A model generated the notes under the pieces. That model had not been told where the DNA came from. It ran no database searches and saw only the letters and a program-made list of their open reading frames with translations. Below, one piece after another: positions 1 to 6,318 of a DNA stretch of 20,070 nt. A program made the translations under genes and the position numbers. Origin of the DNA: Oscillospiraceae bacterium (lineage in GTDB: Bacteria; Bacillota_A; Clostridia; Oscillospirales; WRJC01); contig WQXD01000037.1 of the NCBI GenBank assembly GCA_009785015.1, positions 1 through 20,070 on the forward strand, read 5' to 3'. Position 1 is the stretch's first letter. Each line of letters starts with the position of its first letter.

Positions 1-129
1 TCCCGCAGCCGCAGCCGCAGACAGATCCAAAACCTCAATCAGCGAGCCAAACGCCAATAAAATGACGCCGAGCGAGGCGAGAATCGCGGATACGGCGATT
101 TTTTTCGCGGAGTTTGGATTTCTGCTCAT
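1..129 (-). CDS. Small integral membrane protein, N-terminal part only (runs off window start)
   Basis: The minus strand reads 43 codons from an ATG at 129-127 and stays open to the window edge. A GAGG ribosome-binding site at 138-135 lies 5 nt before the start. The product begins with a short polar, basic N-terminus (MSRNPNSAKK) followed by a long hydrophobic stretch (ILASLGVILLAFGSLIEVLD) typical of a first transmembrane helix. This resembles small uncharacterised multi-pass membrane proteins common in Clostridia, but that rests on memory of the helix pattern, and no function can be assigned. The next residues are an alanine run encoded by GCx repeats. A matching promoter lies just upstream, so it is transcribed divergently from the ABC transporter operon. 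Confidence 0.72.
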   Translation of the reverse strand, partial: MSRNPNSAKKIAVSAILASLGVILLAFGSLIEVLDLSAAAAAG

Positions 130-181
130 AAAAACCTCATTAGTTTTCTAAAATATGTCCGCCTGATACCTTCGTGTTCAC

Positions 182-210
182 ATTATACCATATGTTCCGC
201 AAAAATTCAA
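182..210 (-). promoter_or_regulatory. Sigma-A-type promoter for the minus-strand membrane protein gene
   Basis: On the minus strand TTGAAT (210-205) is followed by a 17-nt spacer and a perfect TATAAT (187-182). The ATG of the membrane protein gene is about 50 nt downstream. The spacing and -10 match the consensus of the primary sigma factor. The rest of the 130-369 gap shows no convincing plus-strand promoter for the transporter operon; weak AT-rich -10-like words occur at 303-327 without a good -35. Confidence 0.7.
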
Positions 211-220
211 TCGTGAAATT

Positions 221-232
221 GTAAAATTTTAC
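221..232. promoter_or_regulatory. 12-bp perfect palindrome, possible operator
   Basis: GTAAAATTTTAC is a perfect 12-bp dyad located 10 bp upstream of the -35 of the minus-strand promoter, in the divergent gap before the ABC transporter operon. AT-rich palindromes arise often by chance in such DNA, so a regulatory role is only a possibility. Confidence 0.2.
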
Positions 233-369
233 GACGGCAAAAACAAAGCGGCGGCAAAATTTTTCGCAGCTTGTTAAAATTCACGAAAAGTTCAAAAAAA
301 AACATATAGAGTACAAATTTATATATTACGATAGAAATCAAGGTAGTTAATTACAATGAGGGAAAGCAT

Positions 370-2439
370 ATGAAAAAATATATCATGGCCCCGTTGGTTT
401 TGGCGCTGCTTTCGGGGCTTTTCTGCTGCACCGGTGACAAGGCGGCAAATCATGCGAAATATGGCGTTTATGATATGGGCGTAGAAATAACGGACTTTCG
501 GGATATTTATGTGTTCGATGACGAACGGCATCTTGTTTTTACGGAAGATTTGCAAATTTATACGATAAATATAACCACCGGCGAAAAAAACGGTCTCGAA
601 TATGAATTGCCGGAAAACATGACACCCATCAAAGCGTGCGGCGACGACGGCGGCAACTTGCATATCTTGGCGCAAAACAACGGCCATGGCGAAAATAGAA
701 TAATATATAAATTTTCAAGCGACGGAAAACTTCATAATCAAATGAATTATACAAAATTGGATGGGGCAAGTTGGTTGCTTGATATGTATGCTTTCGGAGA
801 TGATATCGTTCTCGTTTTCGACAGCGGGATAAAAGTCTTAAATTCCGAAAAGGGAGCAATCGAAAATAATATTGAATATATACACGATTCTTGCGTACAA
901 AACACTTCTGCGACTATGTATATGTATTTGTTGCTGCGAAACGACGCTGCGCCGTCGGGTTGCAATATTTTGAAATTCGATGTTGCGAAAAATAAGGTCA
1001 TATGGAACACAAAAGTACAAGATTTTATCGGATCGACATGTTTTGATTACGAAAGCGGGCAAGTCGTGTATACGGATGGAATGAGTGTATACACCCTCGA
1101 TGGTTCAAGCGGAAAGACGCTGGATGAAAGCGTGTGTGAATTGTTCAATCATATAGCCGTGGGCCGCGGCGCGGAGCTTTTCAGTGGAAAAAATGGTATA
1201 TATGTGTTAAGACATCAAGATGGGGAAAATAAAATTTTTTCGCTGGCGGTGGGAGAAGCAAACAAAAAAACCGACTTTTCCGATACTAAAAAAACAATTA
1301 TTACTTTCAGGGTTCGTTATCCCACTATGCAATTGACAAACGCCGTAAAAGAATATGAAGAAATCAACAATGTGCAAATTGTATTTGACTTTTACAGCAA
1401 TTCCATAAGCTTTGACGACGAAGCATATACAAAAAATACGAATATAATGCTGATGTCCGGTACAGCCGAATGGGATCTCATGTTGACAAATGGGCTTGAT
1501 TACAACCTTTATGCGAAAAAAAATTATTTTGCAGATCTGTATGGATTGGGAGCGAGGGAACTACTCGAAAGCGGAAAATATTATGGAAACATCATAAAAG
1601 CGAGCGAAACAGAAGGGCGGCTGTATGTGTTTCCTCTCAACTTGTCGTCCATGCCGCTGTATGTAAATGCGAAAATGTGGGACGAGATGACCAATGGCGC
1701 GGAATTTTTTTCTTGGGAAGAAATATTGGATTATTTTGACGGCGATACCGGCGGCAAATATATTTTTGCCGCTTCGGGTTTATCGGTAAATTTCGCGCTC
1801 AGACAGGCTCAATTTAATTTTTCGGCGAATATCGACAAATTTATGAAAGAAGAATGGAAAAGACCAGACGCGATAGCGGAAATACAAAGAAACCTCGATA
1901 TTTACAAAAGATTGCACGATGAAAAATATACGGCAGAAGAAAATAGCGGCCAAGGCCTTGTTTTGGAATGTATGATATCCAGGATAGCGCCCGATGTATT
2001 GAACTGGGATCTGCCGAATATAAAAATCGTCAATATGCCTTCGCTGATAAGAGGTCAGGAACCCGCTTTCAGCTTGATGGGCGGAGCGGCGGTTATGAGT
2101 AAATCCAAAAACAAAGAAGAAGCGTATAAACTGCTCAAATATATCAGCGAACATGATACCGGGTTCGGAGCCCCGATAAACCGCGAACTATTTCAAATGG
2201 AAAATGAAAGTTGGCAGGAAATGATTTTTTCATCCGCAAAAGCGGAGCAAAAGGCCGAAATAAATCGGCTTTACATAGAATTGGACACGGCAAGAGAAAA
2301 TCTCGTCTCTCAGTTTGCCGATTTCGGCATCGGGAAAATTGTGTTTGACGAGTCCCGCAAGATGATGGAAAATAACAGAGACACAAAAAAAACAGCCGAA
2401 AGCGTATATGACCGCGTATGGACATACTACAATGAATAA
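370..2439 (+). CDS. Lipoprotein: N-terminal beta-propeller-like domain fused to ABC extracellular solute-binding protein (family 1)
   Basis: The 689-residue product starts with a basic/hydrophobic signal peptide ending in a Cys pair (SGLFCC, residues 15-20), so it is probably a lipid-anchored surface protein; C20 with Leu at -3 is the better lipidation site, though the lipobox is not canonical. GAGGGA at 358-363 is the ribosome-binding site. Residues about 30-300 are repeated beta-rich units of the type 'DDIVLVFDSGIKVLNSEKG', suggesting about six propeller blades. From about residue 305 (FRVRYPTMQLTNAVKEYEE) the sequence follows family 1 solute-binding proteins, including FPLNLSSMPLYVN and MGGAAVMSKSKNKEEAYKLL. 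Two permease genes follow directly, so it is the substrate receptor of an importer. Family 1 receptors usually have about 420-450 residues; the propeller accounts for the excess. The substrate, presumably a carbohydrate, is not determinable. Confidence 0.85.
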   Translation: MKKYIMAPLVLALLSGLFCCTGDKAANHAKYGVYDMGVEITDFRDIYVFDDERHLVFTEDLQIYTINITTGEKNGLEYELPENMTPIKACGDDGGNLHILAQNNGHGENRIIYKFSSDGKLHNQMNYTKLDGASWLLDMYAFGDDIVLVFDSGIKVLNSEKGAIENNIEYIHDSCVQNTSATMYMYLLLRNDAAPSGCNILKFDVAKNKVIWNTKVQDFIGSTCFDYESGQVVYTDGMSVYTLDGSSGKTLDESVCELFNHIAVGRGAELFSGKNGIYVLRHQDGENKIFSLAVGEANKKTDFSDTKKTIITFRVRYPTMQLTNAVKEYEEINNVQIVFDFYSNSISFDDEAYTKNTNIMLMSGTAEWDLMLTNGLDYNLYAKKNYFADLYGLGARELLESGKYYGNIIKASETEGRLYVFPLNLSSMPLYVNAKMWDEMTNGAEFFSWEEILDYFDGDTGGKYIFAASGLSVNFALRQAQFNFSANIDKFMKEEWKRPDAIAEIQRNLDIYKRLHDEKYTAEENSGQGLVLECMISRIAPDVLNWDLPNIKIVNMPSLIRGQEPAFSLMGGAAVMSKSKNKEEAYKLLKYISEHDTGFGAPINRELFQMENESWQEMIFSSAKAEQKAEINRLYIELDTARENLVSQFADFGIGKIVFDESRKMMENNRDTKKTAESVYDRVWTYYNE

Positions 2440-3337
2440 GATGCATAATTCAAAAAGAAAAAACAAGGCATCCGCTGTGTATTTCATTCGCGGCCGATTT
2501 TATTTGCTCTATTTTTTGCCGGCGGCGCTTGGTTTCGTTTTCTTTTATGTTTTGCCTTTTTTGATTTCGCTTTACTTTATCTTCTTCGAACCCGACGGAG
2601 CGGAAGGAATGAAAAAAATCAACGGCATCGCAGCCGCTTTTTCGAATTCAGCCTTTATTTTGGCATTGAAAAACACTTTTTTGTTGTTGCTTTTGTTTAT
2701 TCCCGCCATAACATTTGTTTCAATTGCGGTTTCATACCTTATATTCAAAATAGGGCAAAAATTCGCCAAAACGGGCCGGGCTTTGCTCAGCGTTGTCCTC
2801 ATTCCGTATATAATCCCTTCCGTTGCGGTAGTTACCCTTTGGTTTTTCGTGTTTGACGGAAGCGGCGTGTTAAATTTTATTTTGCGTTCGTTTTCGGGAA
2901 ACGGATTTGATTTTGAAAACGGAATACTCGCGCTTTTTGCCTTAATGTTGGTTTTTTTATGGAAATACGCAGGGATCAATATCGTCATCATGACAGCTGC
3001 TTTTTCGTTCGTCCCAAAGGAAACCGTGGAAAACGCGCGCATAGACGGCTGCAACGAAAAAAAACTGTTTTTCGCAATAATATTTCCACAAACAAAAAAA
3101 CCGTTTTATTTTACGATTTTGCTGTCCGTGATGGGTATTTTTAATTTGTCCGATGAGATATACGCAATTTGGGGCTCATACCCCCCGCAAACGCTGTATA
3201 CGATTCATAATTTTATGACGAACACTGTTCTCAAAATGGAATATTACAAAAGTATAACGGCGGCTGTCGTATTTTCCGTTTTTGTGATTTTATGCGCGGC
3301 GCTATACATAGTGATGGAAAAAAGGTGGGACGGATGA
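2432..3337 (+). CDS. ABC transporter permease, MalF/UgpA type
   Basis: A membrane-spanning subunit of a binding-protein-dependent importer. The hydrophobic profile suggests six helices, beginning with FYLLYFLPAALGFVFFYVLP. The EAA loop that contacts the ATPase is visible as VENARIDGCNEKKLFFAIIFP at nt 3025-3087. The ATG at 2432 overlaps the receptor gene stop by 8 bp, which favours coupled translation. An in-frame ATG at 2408 would add 8 residues but extends the overlap to 32 bp, and neither start has a strong Shine-Dalgarno sequence. The length (about 300 residues) is normal for the family. It should form a heterodimer with the next gene product. No ATPase gene is present in the window, as is usual in Firmicutes sugar importers that share one MsmX-like ATPase (known for the family, inferred here). 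Confidence 0.88.
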   Translation: MNKMHNSKRKNKASAVYFIRGRFYLLYFLPAALGFVFFYVLPFLISLYFIFFEPDGAEGMKKINGIAAAFSNSAFILALKNTFLLLLLFIPAITFVSIAVSYLIFKIGQKFAKTGRALLSVVLIPYIIPSVAVVTLWFFVFDGSGVLNFILRSFSGNGFDFENGILALFALMLVFLWKYAGINIVIMTAAFSFVPKETVENARIDGCNEKKLFFAIIFPQTKKPFYFTILLSVMGIFNLSDEIYAIWGSYPPQTLYTIHNFMTNTVLKMEYYKSITAAVVFSVFVILCAALYIVMEKRWDG

Positions 3338-3340
3338 AAT

Positions 3341-4192
3341 ATGCCAAAAAAGATTAAAAAGCATATATTTAATTGCTTTGCGGCGATTGTCGTGATTGTA
3401 TTTGTGGTTGCGGCGTTTTTTCCCGTGTTTTTGAATGTATTTTCTTCTTTTTTCAATCCTTCGTTTTTCGACAATGAGATAAGCGTAGGCGGCTTCAAAT
3501 ATTATTCTCTTTCTAGAGGCGCTGTTTTTACCCTATCGCGTTATTCCGAAATTGCAAACGGTTTGTTTTTTCGCGCTGCGCTGAACACGGCCCTATACGC
3601 TTTTTCGATATCGTCGCTTTCGCTTGCGATTTCGCTTCCCGCCGCTTACGCCCTTTCAAAATTCAAGCTGCGCCGTGAAAAACCGATACTTTTGGTTGCC
3701 GTGGTCACGCTGATGCTGCCTCCTGTGGCCGTATGCGTGCCCAACTATATCATTTTCGACAAGTTGAATTTGATCGGTTCACCGCTCGCGATGATTTTGC
3801 CGGGTATGTTTTCCGGCCTTGCTATATTGATTTTCAGGCAATTCATGGTTGCGGTGCCGGATGATATCCTGTTTGCCGCAAGCATGGACGGAGCGGGAAA
3901 TTTCGTCGTTTTCCTGAAAATAATGCTGCCTCAGATAAGAGAAGCTATATTTTCCGTTTTTGTTCTCATTTTCGCGAAAAGCTGCAATATGGCTGAACAT
4001 AGCGTCATACTGTTGCAAAACAACGAATGGTTCCCGATATCGGTTTATTTGAGGGAACAATTTTTGGATTCACCCGATTTGATATTGGCTCCGGTTTCCG
4101 TTGTCGCATTGTTTTTCATTTTGGTAACCGTAACGTCAAAACGCTTTTTTTCCCTTTCGCCTGCAGATGAGTTTTCATTCAAAGACGGATAA
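3341..4192 (+). CDS. ABC transporter permease, MalG/UgpE type
   Basis: Second membrane subunit of the importer, 283 residues, starting 3 nt after the preceding stop. It has an N-terminal helix, a conserved early segment (SLAISLPAAYALSKFKLRR) typical of MalG-type permeases, and the EAA motif ILFAASMDGAGNFVVFLKIMLP at about residues 178-200. AAGGTGG at 3321-3327 may serve as a distant ribosome-binding site. The stop codon (4190-4192) lies only 2 bp from the 36-bp direct repeat, so before the insertion it would have been tail-to-tail with the J-domain gene, with 2 bp between the stops. No terminator is visible directly after it. Confidence 0.88.
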   Translation: MPKKIKKHIFNCFAAIVVIVFVVAAFFPVFLNVFSSFFNPSFFDNEISVGGFKYYSLSRGAVFTLSRYSEIANGLFFRAALNTALYAFSISSLSLAISLPAAYALSKFKLRREKPILLVAVVTLMLPPVAVCVPNYIIFDKLNLIGSPLAMILPGMFSGLAILIFRQFMVAVPDDILFAASMDGAGNFVVFLKIMLPQIREAIFSVFVLIFAKSCNMAEHSVILLQNNEWFPISVYLREQFLDSPDLILAPVSVVALFFILVTVTSKRFFSLSPADEFSFKDG

Positions 4193-4194
4193 TT

Positions 4195-4230
4195 CTAACA
4201 GCAGCGTATCAGATCCCCGCCGCAGCATTC
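4195..4230. repeat. 36-bp direct repeat, left copy (candidate att site)
   Basis: These 36 bp are identical to 5704-5739. The identity ends sharply on both sides (T4194 versus C5703, T4231 versus G5740). Read on the minus strand, the repeat equals the last 11 codons and stop of the J-domain protein gene (ECCGGDLIRCC*). This left copy is the displaced one, with no gene body attached. Confidence 0.95.
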
Positions 4231-4247
4231 TTGAAGGAATATCATTG

Positions 4248-4283
4248 TTTTTATACTTTTTATACTTTTTATACTTTTTATAC
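4248..4283 (+). repeat. Four perfect tandem copies of the 9-mer TTTTTATAC
   Basis: Four uninterrupted copies (4248-4256, 4257-4265, 4266-4274, 4275-4283) end exactly at the base before the -35 element of the downstream gene. The position suggests iterated operator sites, an AT-rich upstream element, or a slippage-prone tract. Confidence 0.93.
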
Positions 4284-4312
4284 TTGATTTTGCCATATAT
4301 TTATGTTAAAAT
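4284..4312 (+). promoter_or_regulatory. Sigma-A-type extended -10 promoter of the AlbA_2-domain gene
   Basis: TTGATT (4284-4289), a 17-nt spacer and TAAAAT (4307-4312), with TG at 4304-4305 making an extended -10. Transcription would start near 4319, ahead of AAGGAGA at 4332-4338 and the ATG at 4345. The 9-bp tandem repeats directly abut the -35. Confidence 0.75.
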
Positions 4313-4344
4313 CGCATTATGGAATAAATTTAAGGAGATAAAAA

Positions 4345-5616
4345 ATGGGCAATGAAAATTTGAATTTAGAATACAAGCGCGAATATACGGCAGAAATTAA
4401 TAAAGAAGTAATCGCTTTTGCCAATGGTGAGGGAGGTGTAATTTTAATCGGGATTGATAATGATGGGAATAAATTTTTTTTAAGTAACACAGATGAAACG
4501 CTGACCAAAGCTACAAACTTAATCCGTGATAGTATTTCTCCTGATGTAACTATGTTCGTAAAAGCATTTATCGAAGATGATGTTGTCAAAATTGAAGTTG
4601 GTGAGGGTACAAACAAACCTTATTATATTACAGATAAAGGATTAAAACCGAGCGGAGTTTATGTCCGTCAGGGTAATTCAAAAGCACCTGCAACATTTGA
4701 ACAAATCCGTCAAATGATCAAAATAACAGATGGAGACAGATTTGAAGATATGCGTTCATTAGAACAAAAACTGACCTTTATTGAAACTGAGAACGAATTT
4801 GTAAAACGCAAGGTAAAATTTGAAACAAGCCAAATGAGAACGCTCGGCTTAATTGATAGTGGAAACCAATTCACAAATCTTGCCCTGCTTTTTTCCGACC
4901 AGAGTACTCACACAATTAAAATTGCTGTATTTAACGGCACAACCAAAAACGAATTTAAAACACGAAAAGAGTTTGGAGGTTCAGTTTTAAAACAGTTACA
5001 TGACAGCTATGATTTTATAAATTTAAATAACAAACTGCCTGCAACATTTTCGGGGCTTGACAGGATAGAAAGATATGACTATCCCGACGAAGCTATTCGC
5101 GAAGCACTATTAAATGCCATAATACATAGAGATTATGCGTTTAGCGGGAGTATTATCATAAATATTTTTGATGATAGAATTGAATTTGTTTCTATCGGTG
5201 GTTTGGTGGCAGGAATTTCTAAAAAAGATATTATGCTCGGCATTTCACAGACCCGCAATGAAAAGCTTGCCAATATATTTTACCGTTTAAAACACGTAGA
5301 AGCCTTTGGAACAGGGATTCAAAAAATTATGTCATTATATGCCGACGAATTAAGAAAACCTGAAATAATTGTTTCTGATGGCGCGATAGTAGCAGAGCTG
5401 CCAAATGTTAATTATGGAGTTCCAAACGCAAAAAATAATAACGGTCAGGCTCAACATAACCAAGTGTTAGAATTTATGGAAAAAAATAATGAAATTACCG
5501 CAAAAGATATTGAAAAAATCCTTGATGTAAAATCCGCGCGAGCATACAAAATTCTAAAAGAAATGGTTTGTAACGAAATTATAATCAAGTATGGTAAAAA
5601 ATATATAAAAAAATAA
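4345..5616 (+). CDS. AlbA_2 (Schlafen-like) domain / RecG-C-like ATP-binding / winged-helix protein
   Basis: The 423-residue protein has an AlbA_2 (divergent AAA_4/Schlafen) domain at about residues 7-130, with the signature LEYKRE, IAFANGEGGVILIGIDNDG and GVYVRQGNSKAPAT. Next is a region like the C-terminal domain of 'ATP-dependent DNA helicase RecG-related' proteins, related to HATPase_c_4 (EAIREALLNAIIHRDY at about 250-265, EAFGTGIQKI at about 320). It ends in a winged helix-turn-helix (ITAKDIEKILDVKSARAYKILKEM, about 385-410). It has no helicase motors, so it is not RecG. The family is usually annotated as a putative transcriptional regulator or RNA-binding protein; some Schlafen relatives are RNases, and some AlbA_2 proteins occur in defence loci. 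Start is set by AAGGAGA 6 nt upstream. The gene appears full-length and lies alone inside the 36-bp-flanked insertion. Role undetermined; autoregulation through the winged helix is possible. Confidence 0.88.
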   Translation: MGNENLNLEYKREYTAEINKEVIAFANGEGGVILIGIDNDGNKFFLSNTDETLTKATNLIRDSISPDVTMFVKAFIEDDVVKIEVGEGTNKPYYITDKGLKPSGVYVRQGNSKAPATFEQIRQMIKITDGDRFEDMRSLEQKLTFIETENEFVKRKVKFETSQMRTLGLIDSGNQFTNLALLFSDQSTHTIKIAVFNGTTKNEFKTRKEFGGSVLKQLHDSYDFINLNNKLPATFSGLDRIERYDYPDEAIREALLNAIIHRDYAFSGSIIINIFDDRIEFVSIGGLVAGISKKDIMLGISQTRNEKLANIFYRLKHVEAFGTGIQKIMSLYADELRKPEIIVSDGAIVAELPNVNYGVPNAKNNNGQAQHNQVLEFMEKNNEITAKDIEKILDVKSARAYKILKEMVCNEIIIKYGKKYIKK

Positions 5617-5649
5617 AAATCGAAGCGGGGGAAGTGGGGGCAAACCCCC
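5605..5649 (-). terminator. Possible rho-independent terminator for the minus-strand J-domain operon
   Basis: Read on the minus strand, GGGGG (5649-5645) can pair with CCCCC at 5640-5636 or at 5631-5627. After GCTTCG a T-rich tract follows (ATTTTTATTTTTTT, 5618-5605). The stem is short and pure G:C, and the distance to the T-tract depends on which C-run pairs. It lies inside the insertion, so the element may have supplied it. Confidence 0.35.
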
Positions 5650-5701
5650 TTCAGCGCGCAGCGCGGCGTAAAGGGGGTGCCCGTCGCAACGGGCGGGGGT
5701 T
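5627..5701. other. GC-rich multi-hairpin tail of the inserted element
   Basis: The 87 bp between the AlbA_2 stop and the right repeat hold several nested inverted repeats. ACCCCCTT (5644-5651) pairs with AAGGGGGT (5671-5678), enclosing CGCG-CAG-CGCG (5655-5665). GCCCGT (5679-5684) pairs with ACGGGC (5689-5694) around a CGCA loop. Four G5 runs (5627, 5636, 5673, 5695) compete for one C5 run (5645-5649), so alternative folds or a G-quadruplex are possible. The composition differs sharply from the AT-rich gene it follows. It could be an end-recognition structure, a repeat-family sequence or a transcript end. Confidence 0.7.
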
Positions 5702-5703
5702 GC

Positions 5704-5739
5704 CTAACAGCAGCGTATCAGATCCCCGCCGCAGCATTC
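5704..5739. repeat. 36-bp direct repeat, right copy (3' end of J-domain gene)
   Basis: Identical to 4195-4230. This copy is in its native place: on the minus strand it forms the last 11 codons and TAG stop of the J-domain gene, so this end of the insertion leaves the reading frame intact. Confidence 0.95.
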
Positions 5740-6318
5740 GCATAAGCAGTCCGCGCAGAGCAGACCCGTGCATATGTCGCAGGCCGAGCAGCCGTTCCCG
5801 TTGCGGGGATTATTATAGCTGTTTTTTGAACCGGTATAATAATTTCCGGATTTGTTTTTCATGTAATTGAACGCCTCGCGGTATTCGCGGTTGTCGGGCT
5901 CAAAGCCGCATGCAGTCTCAAAATGTTCGCGCGCTTCGAAATGCCAGCCCTTTTGGGCCAATACCGTCCCTTTTAAATAGTGCCATTCCGCGTTTCTTTC
6001 GCTTTGTTCCACAGCGTCGAGCATCACCTCCGCCTCGGAAAAACGCTTTCCGGAGATGAGTTCCCTGATCCTCGGAAAATTCGAAGCTGAACCGGAAGAT
6101 TCGTAATAGCCGCCCCCAAAGACCCCGGCGCTCCTCTCTTTTTGAATTTCGTCGTAGGCTTCGTTTATGGTTTTCATTTTTTCGCTTGCGAGATCGGCCA
6201 AAGGGTTGCCTTTGTAATTGTCGGGATGGTATTTTTTCGCGAGTTCCCGGTACGCTTTTTTTACCTGTTCGTCTGTGGCGTTTTTGCCGATTCCCAATAT
6301 ATCATACGGATTGTCCAT
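5704..6318 (-). CDS. J-domain protein with TPR-like middle and Cys-rich C-terminus
   Basis: A 204-residue DnaJ-family (Hsp40) co-chaperone-like protein. The J domain occupies residues 1-65, with YDILGIGKNATDEQVKKAY and the diagnostic HPD at 31-33, the motif that stimulates DnaK. A TPR-like helical region follows (WHYLKGTVLAQKGWHFEAREHF, about 110-150). The last 28 residues hold ten cysteines (CSACDIC, CADCLCECC, GGDLIRCC), probably metal-binding or membrane/protein-binding. It lacks the G/F and zinc domains of true DnaJ. I chose the ATG at 6318 because it opens the J domain and has AGGGGG just upstream; an upstream ATG at 6360 would add 14 unrelated residues. The start overlaps the DUF5685 gene by 17 bp. 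Its final 36 bp are duplicated at 4195-4230. Confidence 0.88.
   Translation of the reverse strand: MDNPYDILGIGKNATDEQVKKAYRELAKKYHPDNYKGNPLADLASEKMKTINEAYDEIQKERSAGVFGGGYYESSGSASNFPRIRELISGKRFSEAEVMLDAVEQSERNAEWHYLKGTVLAQKGWHFEAREHFETACGFEPDNREYREAFNYMKNKSGNYYTGSKNSYNNPRNGNGCSACDICTGLLCADCLCECCGGDLIRCC

Larger units (their letters stand above)
4195..5739 (+). mobile_element. Single-gene insertion flanked by 36-bp direct repeats, integrated at the 3' end of the J-domain gene
   Basis: The unit is 1509 bp (one repeat copy plus 1473 bp of unique DNA). It carries a self-contained gene (promoter, ribosome-binding site, AlbA_2-domain CDS) and a GC-rich hairpin tail. The repeat boundary coincides exactly with the stop codon of the host J-domain gene and regenerates its 3' end. 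Tyrosine recombinases that target gene 3' ends leave this signature. No integrase, transposase or relaxase is encoded inside, so the unit would be non-autonomous or a remnant. Samples of the CDS are about 33-38% GC by eye, lower than the housekeeping operon to the right but similar to the transporter genes. An alternative is an ectopic duplication of the 3' end by another route. Confidence 0.6.

Noticed and set aside
4167..4355. A 62-codon plus-strand frame with FLY repeats across the 9-bp tandem repeats
   Set aside because: It is produced by the 9-bp repeat unit (three codons long) and runs through the repeat, the promoter and the ribosome-binding site of the next gene; no initiation signal supports it.
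4345..5616. Annotation as ATP-dependent DNA helicase RecG
   Set aside because: There is no helicase motor (no Walker A or DEXH motif); only the C-terminal domain named after RecG-related proteins is shared.
5627..5699. A CRISPR array or tRNA in the GC-rich segment
   Set aside because: The G5 runs are not regularly spaced repeats with spacers, and no cloverleaf with a T-arm and anticodon arm can be drawn.
5702..5708. GCCTAAC/GTTAGGC at the right boundary, like integron attC core sites, next to hairpins
   Set aside because: The hairpins lie on the wrong side of the core sequence for an attC site, no paired second core was found, the left copy lacks the core (TTCTAAC), and integron capture would not create a 36-bp duplication.
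4195..5739. An insertion sequence or miniature transposon
   Set aside because: No transposase, no terminal inverted repeats at the repeat borders, and a 36-bp duplication matching a gene end is too long and too specific for a usual target-site duplication.
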